Part shown: positions 1 through 5,680 of the stretch, in pieces
Numbering within the stretch: the stretch's first letter is position 1
Layout of the letters: each line of letters starts with the position of its first letter
NCBI GenBank assembly: GCA_002413425.1
Contig: DHWY01000003.1
Location: 155,890 to 161,821, forward strand
Source of the DNA: Candidatus Saccharibacteria bacterium UBA5170
GTDB lineage: Bacteria > Patescibacteriota > Saccharimonadia > Saccharimonadales > Saccharimonadaceae
Length of the DNA: 5,932 nucleotides
Direction of reading: 5' to 3'
Position numbers and translations under genes: made by a program
The notes under the pieces: generated by a model
Told to the model about the DNA's origin: nothing
The model's database searches: none
The model's input: only the letters and a program-made list of their open reading frames with translations

Positions 1-34
1 ATATAGGATGTTTTAATTAGGAAAGGATTAAATC

Positions 35-238
35 ATGAATTATAACTTGTCGACAACATGGACAGTGCTTTTACTAAGTCTGATTATTTGGGAGTTTATC
101 TGGAAAGGTATGGCGCTTTGGCGAGCGAGCCGTAATAATCAGCCGACGTGGTTTGTTATATTGCTTATTATCAATAGTATCGGAATCTTACCTATTATTT
201 ATCTGTTAACGCATCCAACTGCAGACGGTAAGGGCTAG
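35..238 (+). CDS. DUF5652 family small membrane protein
   Basis: A 67-residue protein with two predicted membrane helices (about residues 10-26 and 39-58) separated by a short basic, polar turn. The pattern KGMALWRASRNNQ, then WF, then NSIGILPIIYLL matches the DUF5652 family, which I recall as common in Saccharibacteria and other Patescibacteria; its function is unknown. The ATG is preceded by a purine-rich AGGAAAGGA (19-27) at suitable spacing, which supports this start. The end of the gene carries TAAGGG, which would serve as ribosome binding site for the flavodoxin remnant at 244, so the two were probably cotranscribed. The promoter lies outside the window or within the first 34 bases, where I see no convincing one. 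Family assignment is fairly sure; no function can be given. Confidence 0.85.
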   Translation: MNYNLSTTWTVLLLSLIIWEFIWKGMALWRASRNNQPTWFVILLIINSIGILPIIYLLTHPTADGKG

Positions 239-243
239 ATTTG

Positions 244-309
244 GTGAACATTCTCGTCGTATATGATTCTGCCTACGGAAACACTGAAAAAATAGCCAAA
301 ACACTTTAA
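244..309 (+). pseudogene. Flavodoxin N-terminal remnant (21 codons)
   Basis: From the GTG at 244 the translation contains ILVVYDSAYGNTEKIAKTL and then stops at TAA (307-309). The first beta strand (ILVVYDS) and the SAYGNTE loop are the classical N-terminus of flavodoxin, where the loop binds the FMN phosphate. A complete flavodoxin has about 140 or more residues, so only the first seventh is present. The start still has a good ribosome binding site, TAAGGG (229-234), nine bases upstream inside the DUF5652 gene. No reading frame after 309 continues the fold: within 50 bases comes the promoter and start of the PAP2 gene. I infer a deletion remnant of a flavodoxin gene, lost when the present junction formed. 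A functional 21-residue peptide is possible but unlikely. The motif is seen directly; the history is inference. Confidence 0.8.
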
Positions 310-338
310 CAATACTCATAATATTTGCGTACGTAATT

Positions 339-347
339 TGTTATAAT
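339..347 (+). promoter_or_regulatory. Extended -10 promoter of the PAP2-flavin operon
   Basis: TGTTATAAT is a perfect extended -10 element (TG, one base, TATAAT at 342-347). No good -35 box lies 16-18 bases upstream, which is usual for extended -10 promoters. Transcription would start about seven bases downstream, near 353-355, which is the A of the PAP2 ATG. Upstream, TTGCGTACGTAA (325-336) is an imperfect palindrome with the core CGTACG and could be a regulator site, but this is weak. Confidence 0.6.
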
Positions 348-354
348 AATACGA

Positions 355-822
355 ATGCATTATATTATTTTGTTTATGGCCAAGGACGCAATTATTGTTG
401 TTGGTTTGATTGCGGCGATATATTGGCTGACGCTTCCCAAGAAAGACAAGATACGATTTGTCATCTTTGGAATAATTGCAGGCCTCGTCGGGCTAGTATT
501 GGTAAAAGTGGGTGGCGCAATGTTTTATGACACACGGCCATTCGTCTCCCATAACTTGATACCAATCTATCCAAGTGCGGCGGATAACGGCTTTCCGTCC
601 GACCACACAGCGTTGGCGACGGTGATAGCAGTGACGGTGTATGTAATTTCGAAACGGCTTGGGTTGGTATTCTTTGGAGTAGCTCTGGCGATTGGTCTCG
701 CGCGAGTCCTCGGCAATATCCACTCGCCAATTGATATCTTGGGCAGTGTTATATTCGCCGTACTAGCGGGCGCCGTGGCGTATTACCTTACCCCGAAATT
801 GATGGAGAAACTAAAAATATGA
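355..822 (+). CDS. PAP2-superfamily phosphatase, probably undecaprenyl-diphosphate phosphatase-like
   Basis: A 155-residue integral membrane protein with the PAP2 (type 2 phosphatidic acid phosphatase) signature in order: K51 and R61-P62 (TRPF), then P81-S82-D83-H84 in GFPSDHT, then R117, H123 and D127 (RxxxxxHxxxD). H84 would be the proton donor and H123 the nucleophile that carries the phosphate. The PSDH form and the small size resemble BcrC-type undecaprenyl-diphosphate phosphatases, which recycle the lipid carrier for wall synthesis at the outer membrane face, but other lipid phosphates are possible. Two details depart from consensus: the lysine is nine rather than six residues before RP, and the usual SR of the third motif is AR. 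No ribosome binding site precedes the ATG; together with the promoter position this suggests a leaderless message. An in-frame ATG at 376 also lacks a ribosome binding site. The stop overlaps the next gene (ATGA). Confidence 0.85.
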   Translation: MHYIILFMAKDAIIVVGLIAAIYWLTLPKKDKIRFVIFGIIAGLVGLVLVKVGGAMFYDTRPFVSHNLIPIYPSAADNGFPSDHTALATVIAVTVYVISKRLGLVFFGVALAIGLARVLGNIHSPIDILGSVIFAVLAGAVAYYLTPKLMEKLKI

Positions 823-1328
823 GCTGGTATCACCCTTCCTCCCTGTTAGATAAAGTTTTCGAGACTGGAATTATTCTCAAGGGAATCAGTGGTGTATCTG
901 AGTTTCTTGGCGGTCTTGCCTTATTTTTCGTCCAGCCAAGTTCTATTCACGACTTCCTCGTATTGATTACTCAAAGAGAGCTGGTCGGTGATCCTAATGA
1001 TAAAATTGCAAATATTATTTTGCACTCGGCCGATCATCTGAGCACTGGCAGTACGACATTCATCATTATTTACCTCTGGATCCATGCTTTCATCAAGCTG
1101 ATTGCAGTTATCGGTATCTTGAGGAATAAGCTATGGGCCTATCCGTTTTCTCTCGTCGCACTGGGGGCTTTTGTGCTGTATCAGTTATACAGTATCTATG
1201 TGCACGTTTCAGTTGGTATGGTTCTGTTGACTATCTTTGACGTCTTTATCGTGTGGTTGATATGGCGCGAATATGGCAAGGCCAAATTGGTCAAGTCAGC
1301 CAGTTATTATTCAGCCAAATTACAGTAA
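819..1328 (+). CDS. DUF2127 family membrane protein
   Basis: A 169-residue protein with about four membrane helices (roughly residues 15-38, 76-100, 106-127 and 130-150). The N-terminal LLDKVFETGIILKGISG, the HAFIKLIAVIGILRNKLWAYP segment around residues 89-109 and the following YQLYSIY match the DUF2127 family of predicted membrane proteins, which has no established function. The loop at about residues 40-70 is polar and carries histidines (H44, H69, H73). It overlaps the PAP2 gene by four bases (ATGA), so translation is likely coupled; GGAG (804-807) lies 11 bases before the ATG. The FMN-binding gene follows after 21 bases. Its place between a lipid phosphatase and a flavin export module does not by itself reveal a role. 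Family call is fairly sure, function unknown. Confidence 0.75.
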   Translation: MSWYHPSSLLDKVFETGIILKGISGVSEFLGGLALFFVQPSSIHDFLVLITQRELVGDPNDKIANIILHSADHLSTGSTTFIIIYLWIHAFIKLIAVIGILRNKLWAYPFSLVALGAFVLYQLYSIYVHVSVGMVLLTIFDVFIVWLIWREYGKAKLVKSASYYSAKLQ

Positions 1329-1349
1329 GGACGTGCTAGGATATACCAT

Positions 1350-1808
1350 ATGAACATGAAGAAAATCACTCTGGCTGGATTTGTTGTTGCTACTTTTTTG
1401 GTCTATAGCTTTAACCAACGCAACGAAAGTAGCGCTGTTGTGGTAGCGCCAACTAGCGCCACTGCACCGTCTTCGTCGGCTACTAATACTCCCTCGATGC
1501 ATCCATCTATGATGGCTTCAGCTGCTTATAAGGACGGAGCATATACCGGTAGCGCAGCCGATGCACTCTATGGCTACATTCAGGTGAAGGCGACAGTGAA
1601 GGACGGCAAGCTGACGGACGTTGAATTCTTGCAATATCCTAACGATCGCCGTACTTCGGTTGAGATTAATTCCCAAGCAATGCCGATGCTTAAACAGCAG
1701 GCGCTTCAAGTCCAGTCGGCTAAGGTCGATGGCGTGTCCGGGGCAACCGACACCAGTCAGGCATTTATTCAATCGTTGGGCGATGCGTTGCAGCAGGCAA
1801 AAGCATAG
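1350..1808 (+). CDS. Exported FMN-binding domain protein (RnfG/NqrC-like, covalently flavinylated)
   Basis: A 152-residue protein with a basic N-terminus (MNMKK), one hydrophobic segment (about 6-20) acting as signal peptide or membrane anchor, a Ser/Thr/Pro/Ala-rich linker (about 25-58) and an FMN_bind domain (about 60-150). The domain starts YKDGAYTGSAADALYGYIQV and contains FLQYPNDRR (94-101), typical of stand-alone FMN_bind proteins. The flavinylation motif is DGVSGATDT (127-135), matching the Dxx(S/T)GATx(S/T) motif of NqrC and RnfG; T135 is the expected site of the phosphodiester-linked FMN. There is no cysteine, so it is not a lipoprotein and is held by the N-terminal helix if uncleaved. 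AGG at 1338-1340 lies nine bases before the ATG. The stop overlaps the GTG of the flavin transferase gene. Role inferred: one-electron carrier on the outer face of the membrane, fed by the fusion protein encoded two genes downstream. Confidence 0.9.
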   Translation: MNMKKITLAGFVVATFLVYSFNQRNESSAVVVAPTSATAPSSSATNTPSMHPSMMASAAYKDGAYTGSAADALYGYIQVKATVKDGKLTDVEFLQYPNDRRTSVEINSQAMPMLKQQALQVQSAKVDGVSGATDTSQAFIQSLGDALQQAKA

Positions 1809-2551
1809 TGAAGCGAACCGAACAGATTATGGGTATGCCCATAACGGTTATTTGTGCCGATGATCAAGTTGATGAGACTGCTGTCGAGGAGGTATTTGGC
1901 TTTTTTCGACAAATTGATACTCGCTATAGTCCGTACATCGACACAAGTGACGTGGAAAAAATTAACCGTGGCGAGCTTATCGCCGAGCATTATAGTCAGG
2001 AACTGCGTACAATTCTTGAGCTGGCCGAGTCGACCAAGCATCAAACGAATGGCTATTTTGATGTGTGGCACAATGGAGTCTTTGACCCATCAGGCATAGT
2101 GAAGGGTTGGGCAATCCAACAGGCCGCGGCTTTACTGGCAGGTCATAGCCGTAATTTTTATATTGAGGCAGGTGGCGACATCCAGGCGCAGGGTTACTCT
2201 GAATCAGGTAAGCCTTGGCAGATTGGTGTACGAAATCCGTTTGATAGGAAGCAGACAATCGCTATTATTGCGCTCGACCATGGCGCAATTGCGACGTCAG
2301 GCACGGCTATTCGTGGCCAACATATTTATAATCCCCACGACGAGTCACCACTCGATGATATCGTTTCGCTATCAGTTGTTGGCGAGCGCATCGAGGATGC
2401 CGATCGGTTCGCAACCGCGGCTTTCGCCATGGGCAGAAAGGGGATAGACTTTATCGAATCATTGCCGGGATTTGAGGGCTATATGGTGGATAAAAATAAG
2501 ACAGTGACAGAGACGTCTGGCTGGCAAAAATACGAGGCAAAACAATCATGA
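1808..2551 (+). CDS. apbE: ApbE-family FAD:protein FMN transferase
   Basis: A 247-residue ApbE homologue. ApbE moves FMN from FAD onto a Ser/Thr of target proteins in a Mg-dependent reaction; the target here is almost certainly T135 of the protein encoded just upstream. Motifs in order: QIMGMPITV (6-14, domain start), FDPSGIVKGWAI (92-103), YIEAGGDIQAQG (118-129), AIATSGTAIRG (160-170) with HIYNP (172-176), and DRFATAAFAMG (199-209), in which D199 and T203 match the Asp-x3-Thr pair that binds Mg in characterised ApbE proteins. It is compact (many ApbE proteins are 300-350 residues) and has no signal peptide or lipobox: the domain begins at residue 6. The GTG start overlaps the previous stop (TAGTG), so translation is probably by reinitiation; M8 (ATG at 1829) would fall inside the conserved start of the domain. 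The stop overlaps the next ATG by four bases. Confidence 0.92.
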   Translation: MKRTEQIMGMPITVICADDQVDETAVEEVFGFFRQIDTRYSPYIDTSDVEKINRGELIAEHYSQELRTILELAESTKHQTNGYFDVWHNGVFDPSGIVKGWAIQQAAALLAGHSRNFYIEAGGDIQAQGYSESGKPWQIGVRNPFDRKQTIAIIALDHGAIATSGTAIRGQHIYNPHDESPLDDIVSLSVVGERIEDADRFATAAFAMGRKGIDFIESLPGFEGYMVDKNKTVTETSGWQKYEAKQS

Positions 2552-4062
2552 AATATATTGATTCTATCCTTAACCGTATCACGATGTATAAATTGTTATT
2601 ATACTATTTGTTGGCAATTCTTGCTGCGGCTTTGGTTTTTGGCTCGATTGGAAGCCTGGCCTATAGCCCTGTCGCGATTACGCTATCGGCTGGTTTTTTC
2701 GTGCTGGTGTGTTGGCTCGTCAACGCCGTCTTCGCCTGGGTCTATAAGGCACCGAGTAACCCCGAGTCGTCGATTCTAACTGGACTTATTTTGGCGCTGA
2801 TTATTACGCCGACGCCGTCGATACACGGTCTGATATTTTTTGCGGCTGCTGGTGGATTGGCTATCGCGTCAAAGTACATCTTGGCCATTAATAACAAGCA
2901 CATTTTCAATCCAGCCGCGATTGCCGTTGTCCTGACGGCGTTCGGTCCCCAGCAGTCTGCTAGTTGGTGGGTGGGCAGCACAGTACTACTGCCATTTGTT
3001 GTAATCGGCGGTTTGTTGGTGGTTCGAAAAATTCGACGGATACGCATGGTGAGCGTATTCTTTGTGATAGCTATCGTCACGACAAGTTTGCTGGCGCTGC
3101 TGGGACATAAAGATGTCGGCGCTACCGTGCAGGCCACGCTGCTTCATTCGTCATTGTTCTTTTTGGGCTTCGCGATGCTGACCGAACCGCTGACCTCACC
3201 GTCCCGCTGGGCGAATCAGCGCTGGTACATACTACTGGTTGGCGTGTTTTTTGCGCCGCAACTTCACATTGGCAGCCTCTATACGACACCGGAGCTCGCA
3301 TTAGTAGTCGGTAACCTGGCTTCCTTTTTGATGACACCGCGCGTCAAGACGCTGCTTCGTTTGCGGGAGCGCTTTATGTGGGGCCGAGTCACCGAAGACT
3401 TTGTGTTTGTGCCCGAGAAGAAGTTTAACTACCGACCGGGTCAGTATGTTGAATTGACTCTGCCGCATGCCGAAACCGACAGTCGTGGCAGTCGTCGTTA
3501 TTTCACGCTTGCCTCGTCACCGACCGAAGAAACGCTTCGGATTGGCATCCGCTTTTACGATAAAGGGAGTAGCTTCAAGAGGGTGCTTCGTTCCGCTTCG
3601 GAACTGACCGCGATTTCAGCCGGTCAGCTCGGCGGTGAGTTCACGCTTTCGAAAGATCCACACCAAAAGTTGGCTTTTATCGCTGGTGGAATCGGGGTGA
3701 CACCGTTTCGCAGTATGGTGAAATATCTCGACGACACCAACGACTCGCGTCCAGTCACGTTGCTGTACGGCGAGCGAACTATTCAGGACATTGCCTATTC
3801 GGATGTGTTTGAGGCTGCTCGCCAGCACATTGGAACCAAAACTATCTATGTCATTAACGATGAGAACTCTACGACTTCATCTAAAGTACGACGGGGGACA
3901 ATCACTCCAGAGCTCATCCAGGCTGAGTTACCTGACTATAGCGAACGGCTGTTTTACGTATCGGGTCCCCCAACAATGGTGCGGGCCGTCAAGAAAATGC
4001 TGCTAGGACTTGGTGTCGCCCGAAAAAACATCAAGGTCGATTTTTTCTCGGGCTACGCTTGA
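2548..4062 (+). CDS. RnfD/NqrB-like membrane domain fused to FNR-type FAD/NAD(P)H oxidoreductase
   Basis: A 504-residue, two-part protein. Residues 1-265 form about ten membrane helices with RnfD/NqrB hallmarks: SSILTGLILALIITP (74-88), HIFNPAAIAVVLT (118-130), FAMLTEPLTSP (208-218) followed by NQRWYILLVGV, and a last helix ELALVVGNLASF. The covalent-FMN motif (SGAT-like), normally in an extracytosolic loop after FNPA, is not visible: only about 20 residues separate NPAA from the next helix. After a basic linker (265-275), residues 276-504 are an FNR-like reductase: FAD binding by PGQY (297-300) and RYFTLASSP (317-325), NAD(P)H binding by GGIGVTPFR (380-388) and YVSGPPTMV (470-478), ending FFSGY. 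There is no 2Fe-2S domain. Inferred role: takes electrons from NAD(P)H in the cytosol and passes them through the membrane to the exported FMN protein, or the reverse. GAGG (2534-2537) and an ATGA overlap with apbE support the start. Confidence 0.88.
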   Translation: MKYIDSILNRITMYKLLLYYLLAILAAALVFGSIGSLAYSPVAITLSAGFFVLVCWLVNAVFAWVYKAPSNPESSILTGLILALIITPTPSIHGLIFFAAAGGLAIASKYILAINNKHIFNPAAIAVVLTAFGPQQSASWWVGSTVLLPFVVIGGLLVVRKIRRIRMVSVFFVIAIVTTSLLALLGHKDVGATVQATLLHSSLFFLGFAMLTEPLTSPSRWANQRWYILLVGVFFAPQLHIGSLYTTPELALVVGNLASFLMTPRVKTLLRLRERFMWGRVTEDFVFVPEKKFNYRPGQYVELTLPHAETDSRGSRRYFTLASSPTEETLRIGIRFYDKGSSFKRVLRSASELTAISAGQLGGEFTLSKDPHQKLAFIAGGIGVTPFRSMVKYLDDTNDSRPVTLLYGERTIQDIAYSDVFEAARQHIGTKTIYVINDENSTTSSKVRRGTITPELIQAELPDYSERLFYVSGPPTMVRAVKKMLLGLGVARKNIKVDFFSGYA

Positions 4063-4065
4063 ACG

Positions 4066-4710
4066 CTACTCAACGACTTTATCGGTGAATACCACACGGC
4101 GACTAGAATACGTCTCCTGGGCTTGTTTCCAGTCTCCCTCGCATGTAATGAGGTTGAGGTGTGATTTGCCATCATAAGACTTGAAAACGCTTGAAGTGTC
4201 CGCTGCTGGGTCATACTCCCGACTTTCGCGTACTACAAAGGAGGTAGCTATTCCTTTTTCGTCAATAACCGATAGCTTGTCGCCCTTATTAAGGGTATGT
4301 AGCTCATTAAACACCGATCCTTTTCCGTTTAGGAATCCATAATGCCCAGCGATGACAGCACTACCACTTTCTCCCGGACGCGGCCCAAGATCGTACCAGG
4401 CCACTTGGTCAGGGTTCTTGCTTATATCCATAGCTCCGTCGGCCGTCAGGCCTGCGTAGGCGATAACAGTATCGACATTAATCGATGGGATGGTGAGGCG
4501 CAGTGGAAGCCCGACGCTAGCTGATGGTTTCGTCGTTTTGGAAGTGGATACAGTCGCCTTGGGTAGGGGTATTACAGCTGGCCTTGAATAATTACTCAGC
4601 AAGTAAAAACAGCCAAGACTGGCTATGGTGAAAATAGCTAGCCCGACTGTTATTTGTATTAGCCTTAACAAGGTCCTCGGAACTTTCTTACCAGCGGGGT
4701 ATGAAAGCAT
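4066..4710 (-). CDS. Class F-like sortase (cysteine transpeptidase)
   Basis: A 214-residue protein with a basic N-terminus, one membrane helix (about 15-38), a Ser/Thr/Lys/Pro linker (40-66) and a sortase beta-barrel. The catalytic triad is visible: H123 in AGHYG, C190 in LITCEG, and an arginine at R204 or R205 in SSRRVVF. IPSINVDTVIAYAGLTADG (74-92), AWYDLGPRPGESGSAVIAGH (104-123) and a VFNEL-then-GD segment most resemble class F sortases of actinobacteria and Saccharibacteria; class E is the alternative. It acts on the outer membrane face, cutting LPxTG-like signals and joining the protein to the wall or another amino acceptor. Its start lies 27 bases after the stop of the DUF3494 gene, with AAGG ten bases before the ATG, so the pair is cotranscribed and the DUF3494 protein is the likely substrate. 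The stop lies three bases from the stop of the convergent operon. Confidence 0.9.
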   Translation of the reverse strand: MLSYPAGKKVPRTLLRLIQITVGLAIFTIASLGCFYLLSNYSRPAVIPLPKATVSTSKTTKPSASVGLPLRLTIPSINVDTVIAYAGLTADGAMDISKNPDQVAWYDLGPRPGESGSAVIAGHYGFLNGKGSVFNELHTLNKGDKLSVIDEKGIATSFVVRESREYDPAADTSSVFKSYDGKSHLNLITCEGDWKQAQETYSSRRVVFTDKVVE

Positions 4711-4737
4711 ACTCGTCAGACCTTGTCAGGGTTTGTG

Positions 4738-5661
4738 CTAAAGGGCACGTTTCTTTTTTAGAACAATCAGCGAAGCGACCGCAATGATCATAATTCCTGA
4801 TGTAATGGCAATAGCCGACAGGATGGCGGTATTTAGCCCATTTGTAAATCCAGTGTTAGGAAATGTTGGGGTTGTGCTACCGCTGCCACCCGTTGGGGTT
4901 GTGCAGGTAGTCGGTATTGTTATCGTATTATGGTCCAGGGTGACGGCTGCAGTTTCTGCGAGCACCCTTCCTTGTAGCGAGGCACCAGTTTTCAGGTTAA
5001 GCGATGCGTAGGCCATGATTGTTCCGACGAAAGACGAGTTTGAACCGAGTGAAGAACCGGAGCTGGGGACCGTCCAGAAGACGTTACAGGCTTGAGCGCC
5101 ACCAGCCAGGACAACACTACTGGCCGATGCCGTTATGAGGTCAGACGAAGCTTGGAATATGTATATACCGTCGCCATTAAGAGTCAAGGGGCTTGCAGCG
5201 GTCAGATTTGCAGTTGACGCATGTCCGAATGAATAAACGCCTGGTACAAGTGTCTGTCCGCCAAGTTGGTTATCGCCACCAGATAGCGTAGTTGCCGGCG
5301 TTCGTCCAGAGGCATCAGTGTAGGCAGCCGTTAAGTCATTCTTGGCAGTGGTTAGTAGGCCGGGATTTTCGATGTAACCAGCTGGGCCAGCGGCGTTGAC
5401 CGAATAAATACTGCCGGTTACTTCGGCTTGGGTTAGTCCGCTATAGTTACCGCCATCGGCTGGACTCAGGCCAACATTTCCGGTAATGACTGATGTTGGA
5501 ACGTCAGTAATACCCGATCCAGCTAGGATGGCAAAGCTACTGGCAGTTCCAAGATTAACAGTAGCTGTTGCAGCGTTAACTACGCCAACAGCCCCAAACG
5601 TGGATGTAGCGATTAGTATGCTGATTAGTAGACTTTTATTAATTTTATTGATTTTTTTCAT
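4738..5661 (-). CDS. Secreted DUF3494 (ice-binding-like) protein with FPNTG wall-sorting signal
   Basis: A 307-residue surface protein from the ATG at 5661. An upstream in-frame TTG at 5667 is rejected because it directly abuts the ribosome binding site AAGG, which is six bases from the ATG. Parts: signal peptide (MKKINKINK, hydrophobic core to about 28, cut likely after VNA, residue 30); DUF3494 domain (about 36-250) with FAILAGSGITD, ITGNVGLSP, NVFWTV, SSFVGTIMA, GASLQGRVLAETAAVTLD and NTIT; a Gly/Ser/Thr/Pro linker; FPNTG (267-271); a membrane helix (about 276-300) and the tail KKKRAL. That is a complete sortase sorting signal with F in place of L. C192 and C253 could form a disulphide. 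DUF3494 includes ice-binding proteins with a beta-solenoid fold, but most members are untested, and adhesion is at least as likely here. It is the first gene of an operon with the sortase. Confidence 0.9.
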   Translation of the reverse strand: MKKINKINKSLLISILIATSTFGAVGVVNAATATVNLGTASSFAILAGSGITDVPTSVITGNVGLSPADGGNYSGLTQAEVTGSIYSVNAAGPAGYIENPGLLTTAKNDLTAAYTDASGRTPATTLSGGDNQLGGQTLVPGVYSFGHASTANLTAASPLTLNGDGIYIFQASSDLITASASSVVLAGGAQACNVFWTVPSSGSSLGSNSSFVGTIMAYASLNLKTGASLQGRVLAETAAVTLDHNTITIPTTCTTPTGGSGSTTPTFPNTGFTNGLNTAILSAIAITSGIMIIAVASLIVLKKKRAL

Positions 5662-5667
5662 ATACAA

Positions 5668-5673
5668 CCTTAA
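5668..5673 (-). promoter_or_regulatory. Ribosome binding site that fixes the DUF3494 start
   Basis: On the minus strand TTAAGG ends six bases before the ATG at 5661, an ordinary Shine-Dalgarno distance, whereas the in-frame TTG at 5667 would follow it without any spacer. This decides the start in favour of the ATG. Confidence 0.65.
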
Positions 5674-5680
5674 TTGTTTA

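Noticed and set aside
310..354. Intrinsic terminator after the flavodoxin remnant.
   Set aside because: The stretch is AT-rich without a GC stem followed by T residues. The only symmetry, around CGTACG, is short and imperfect.
461..730. Minus-strand open frames inside the PAP2 gene.
   Set aside because: They lie entirely opposite a gene with intact PAP2 motifs, have composition typical of antisense shadows, and show no domain or ribosome binding site.
2742..3137. A 131-codon minus-strand open frame inside the fusion gene.
   Set aside because: It is antisense to conserved RnfD/NqrB motifs (ILTGLILAL, FNPAA), so it is a by-product of codon usage there; no family features are visible.
3572..3660. 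Possible ferredoxin-type 2Fe-2S cluster in the reductase part.
   Set aside because: No cysteine cluster exists anywhere in the C-terminal half of the protein, so an iron-sulphur domain can be excluded.
4711..4737. Repeated CTGAC pair between the DUF3494 and sortase genes as a terminator or operator.
   Set aside because: It is a short direct repeat, not an inverted one, with no T-run; the gap is just a 27-base intra-operon spacer with a ribosome binding site.
5662..5667. TTG start for the DUF3494 gene, adding two residues.
   Set aside because: It directly abuts the AAGG ribosome binding site, while the ATG at 5661 has the correct six-base spacing and gives a normal signal peptide beginning MKK.
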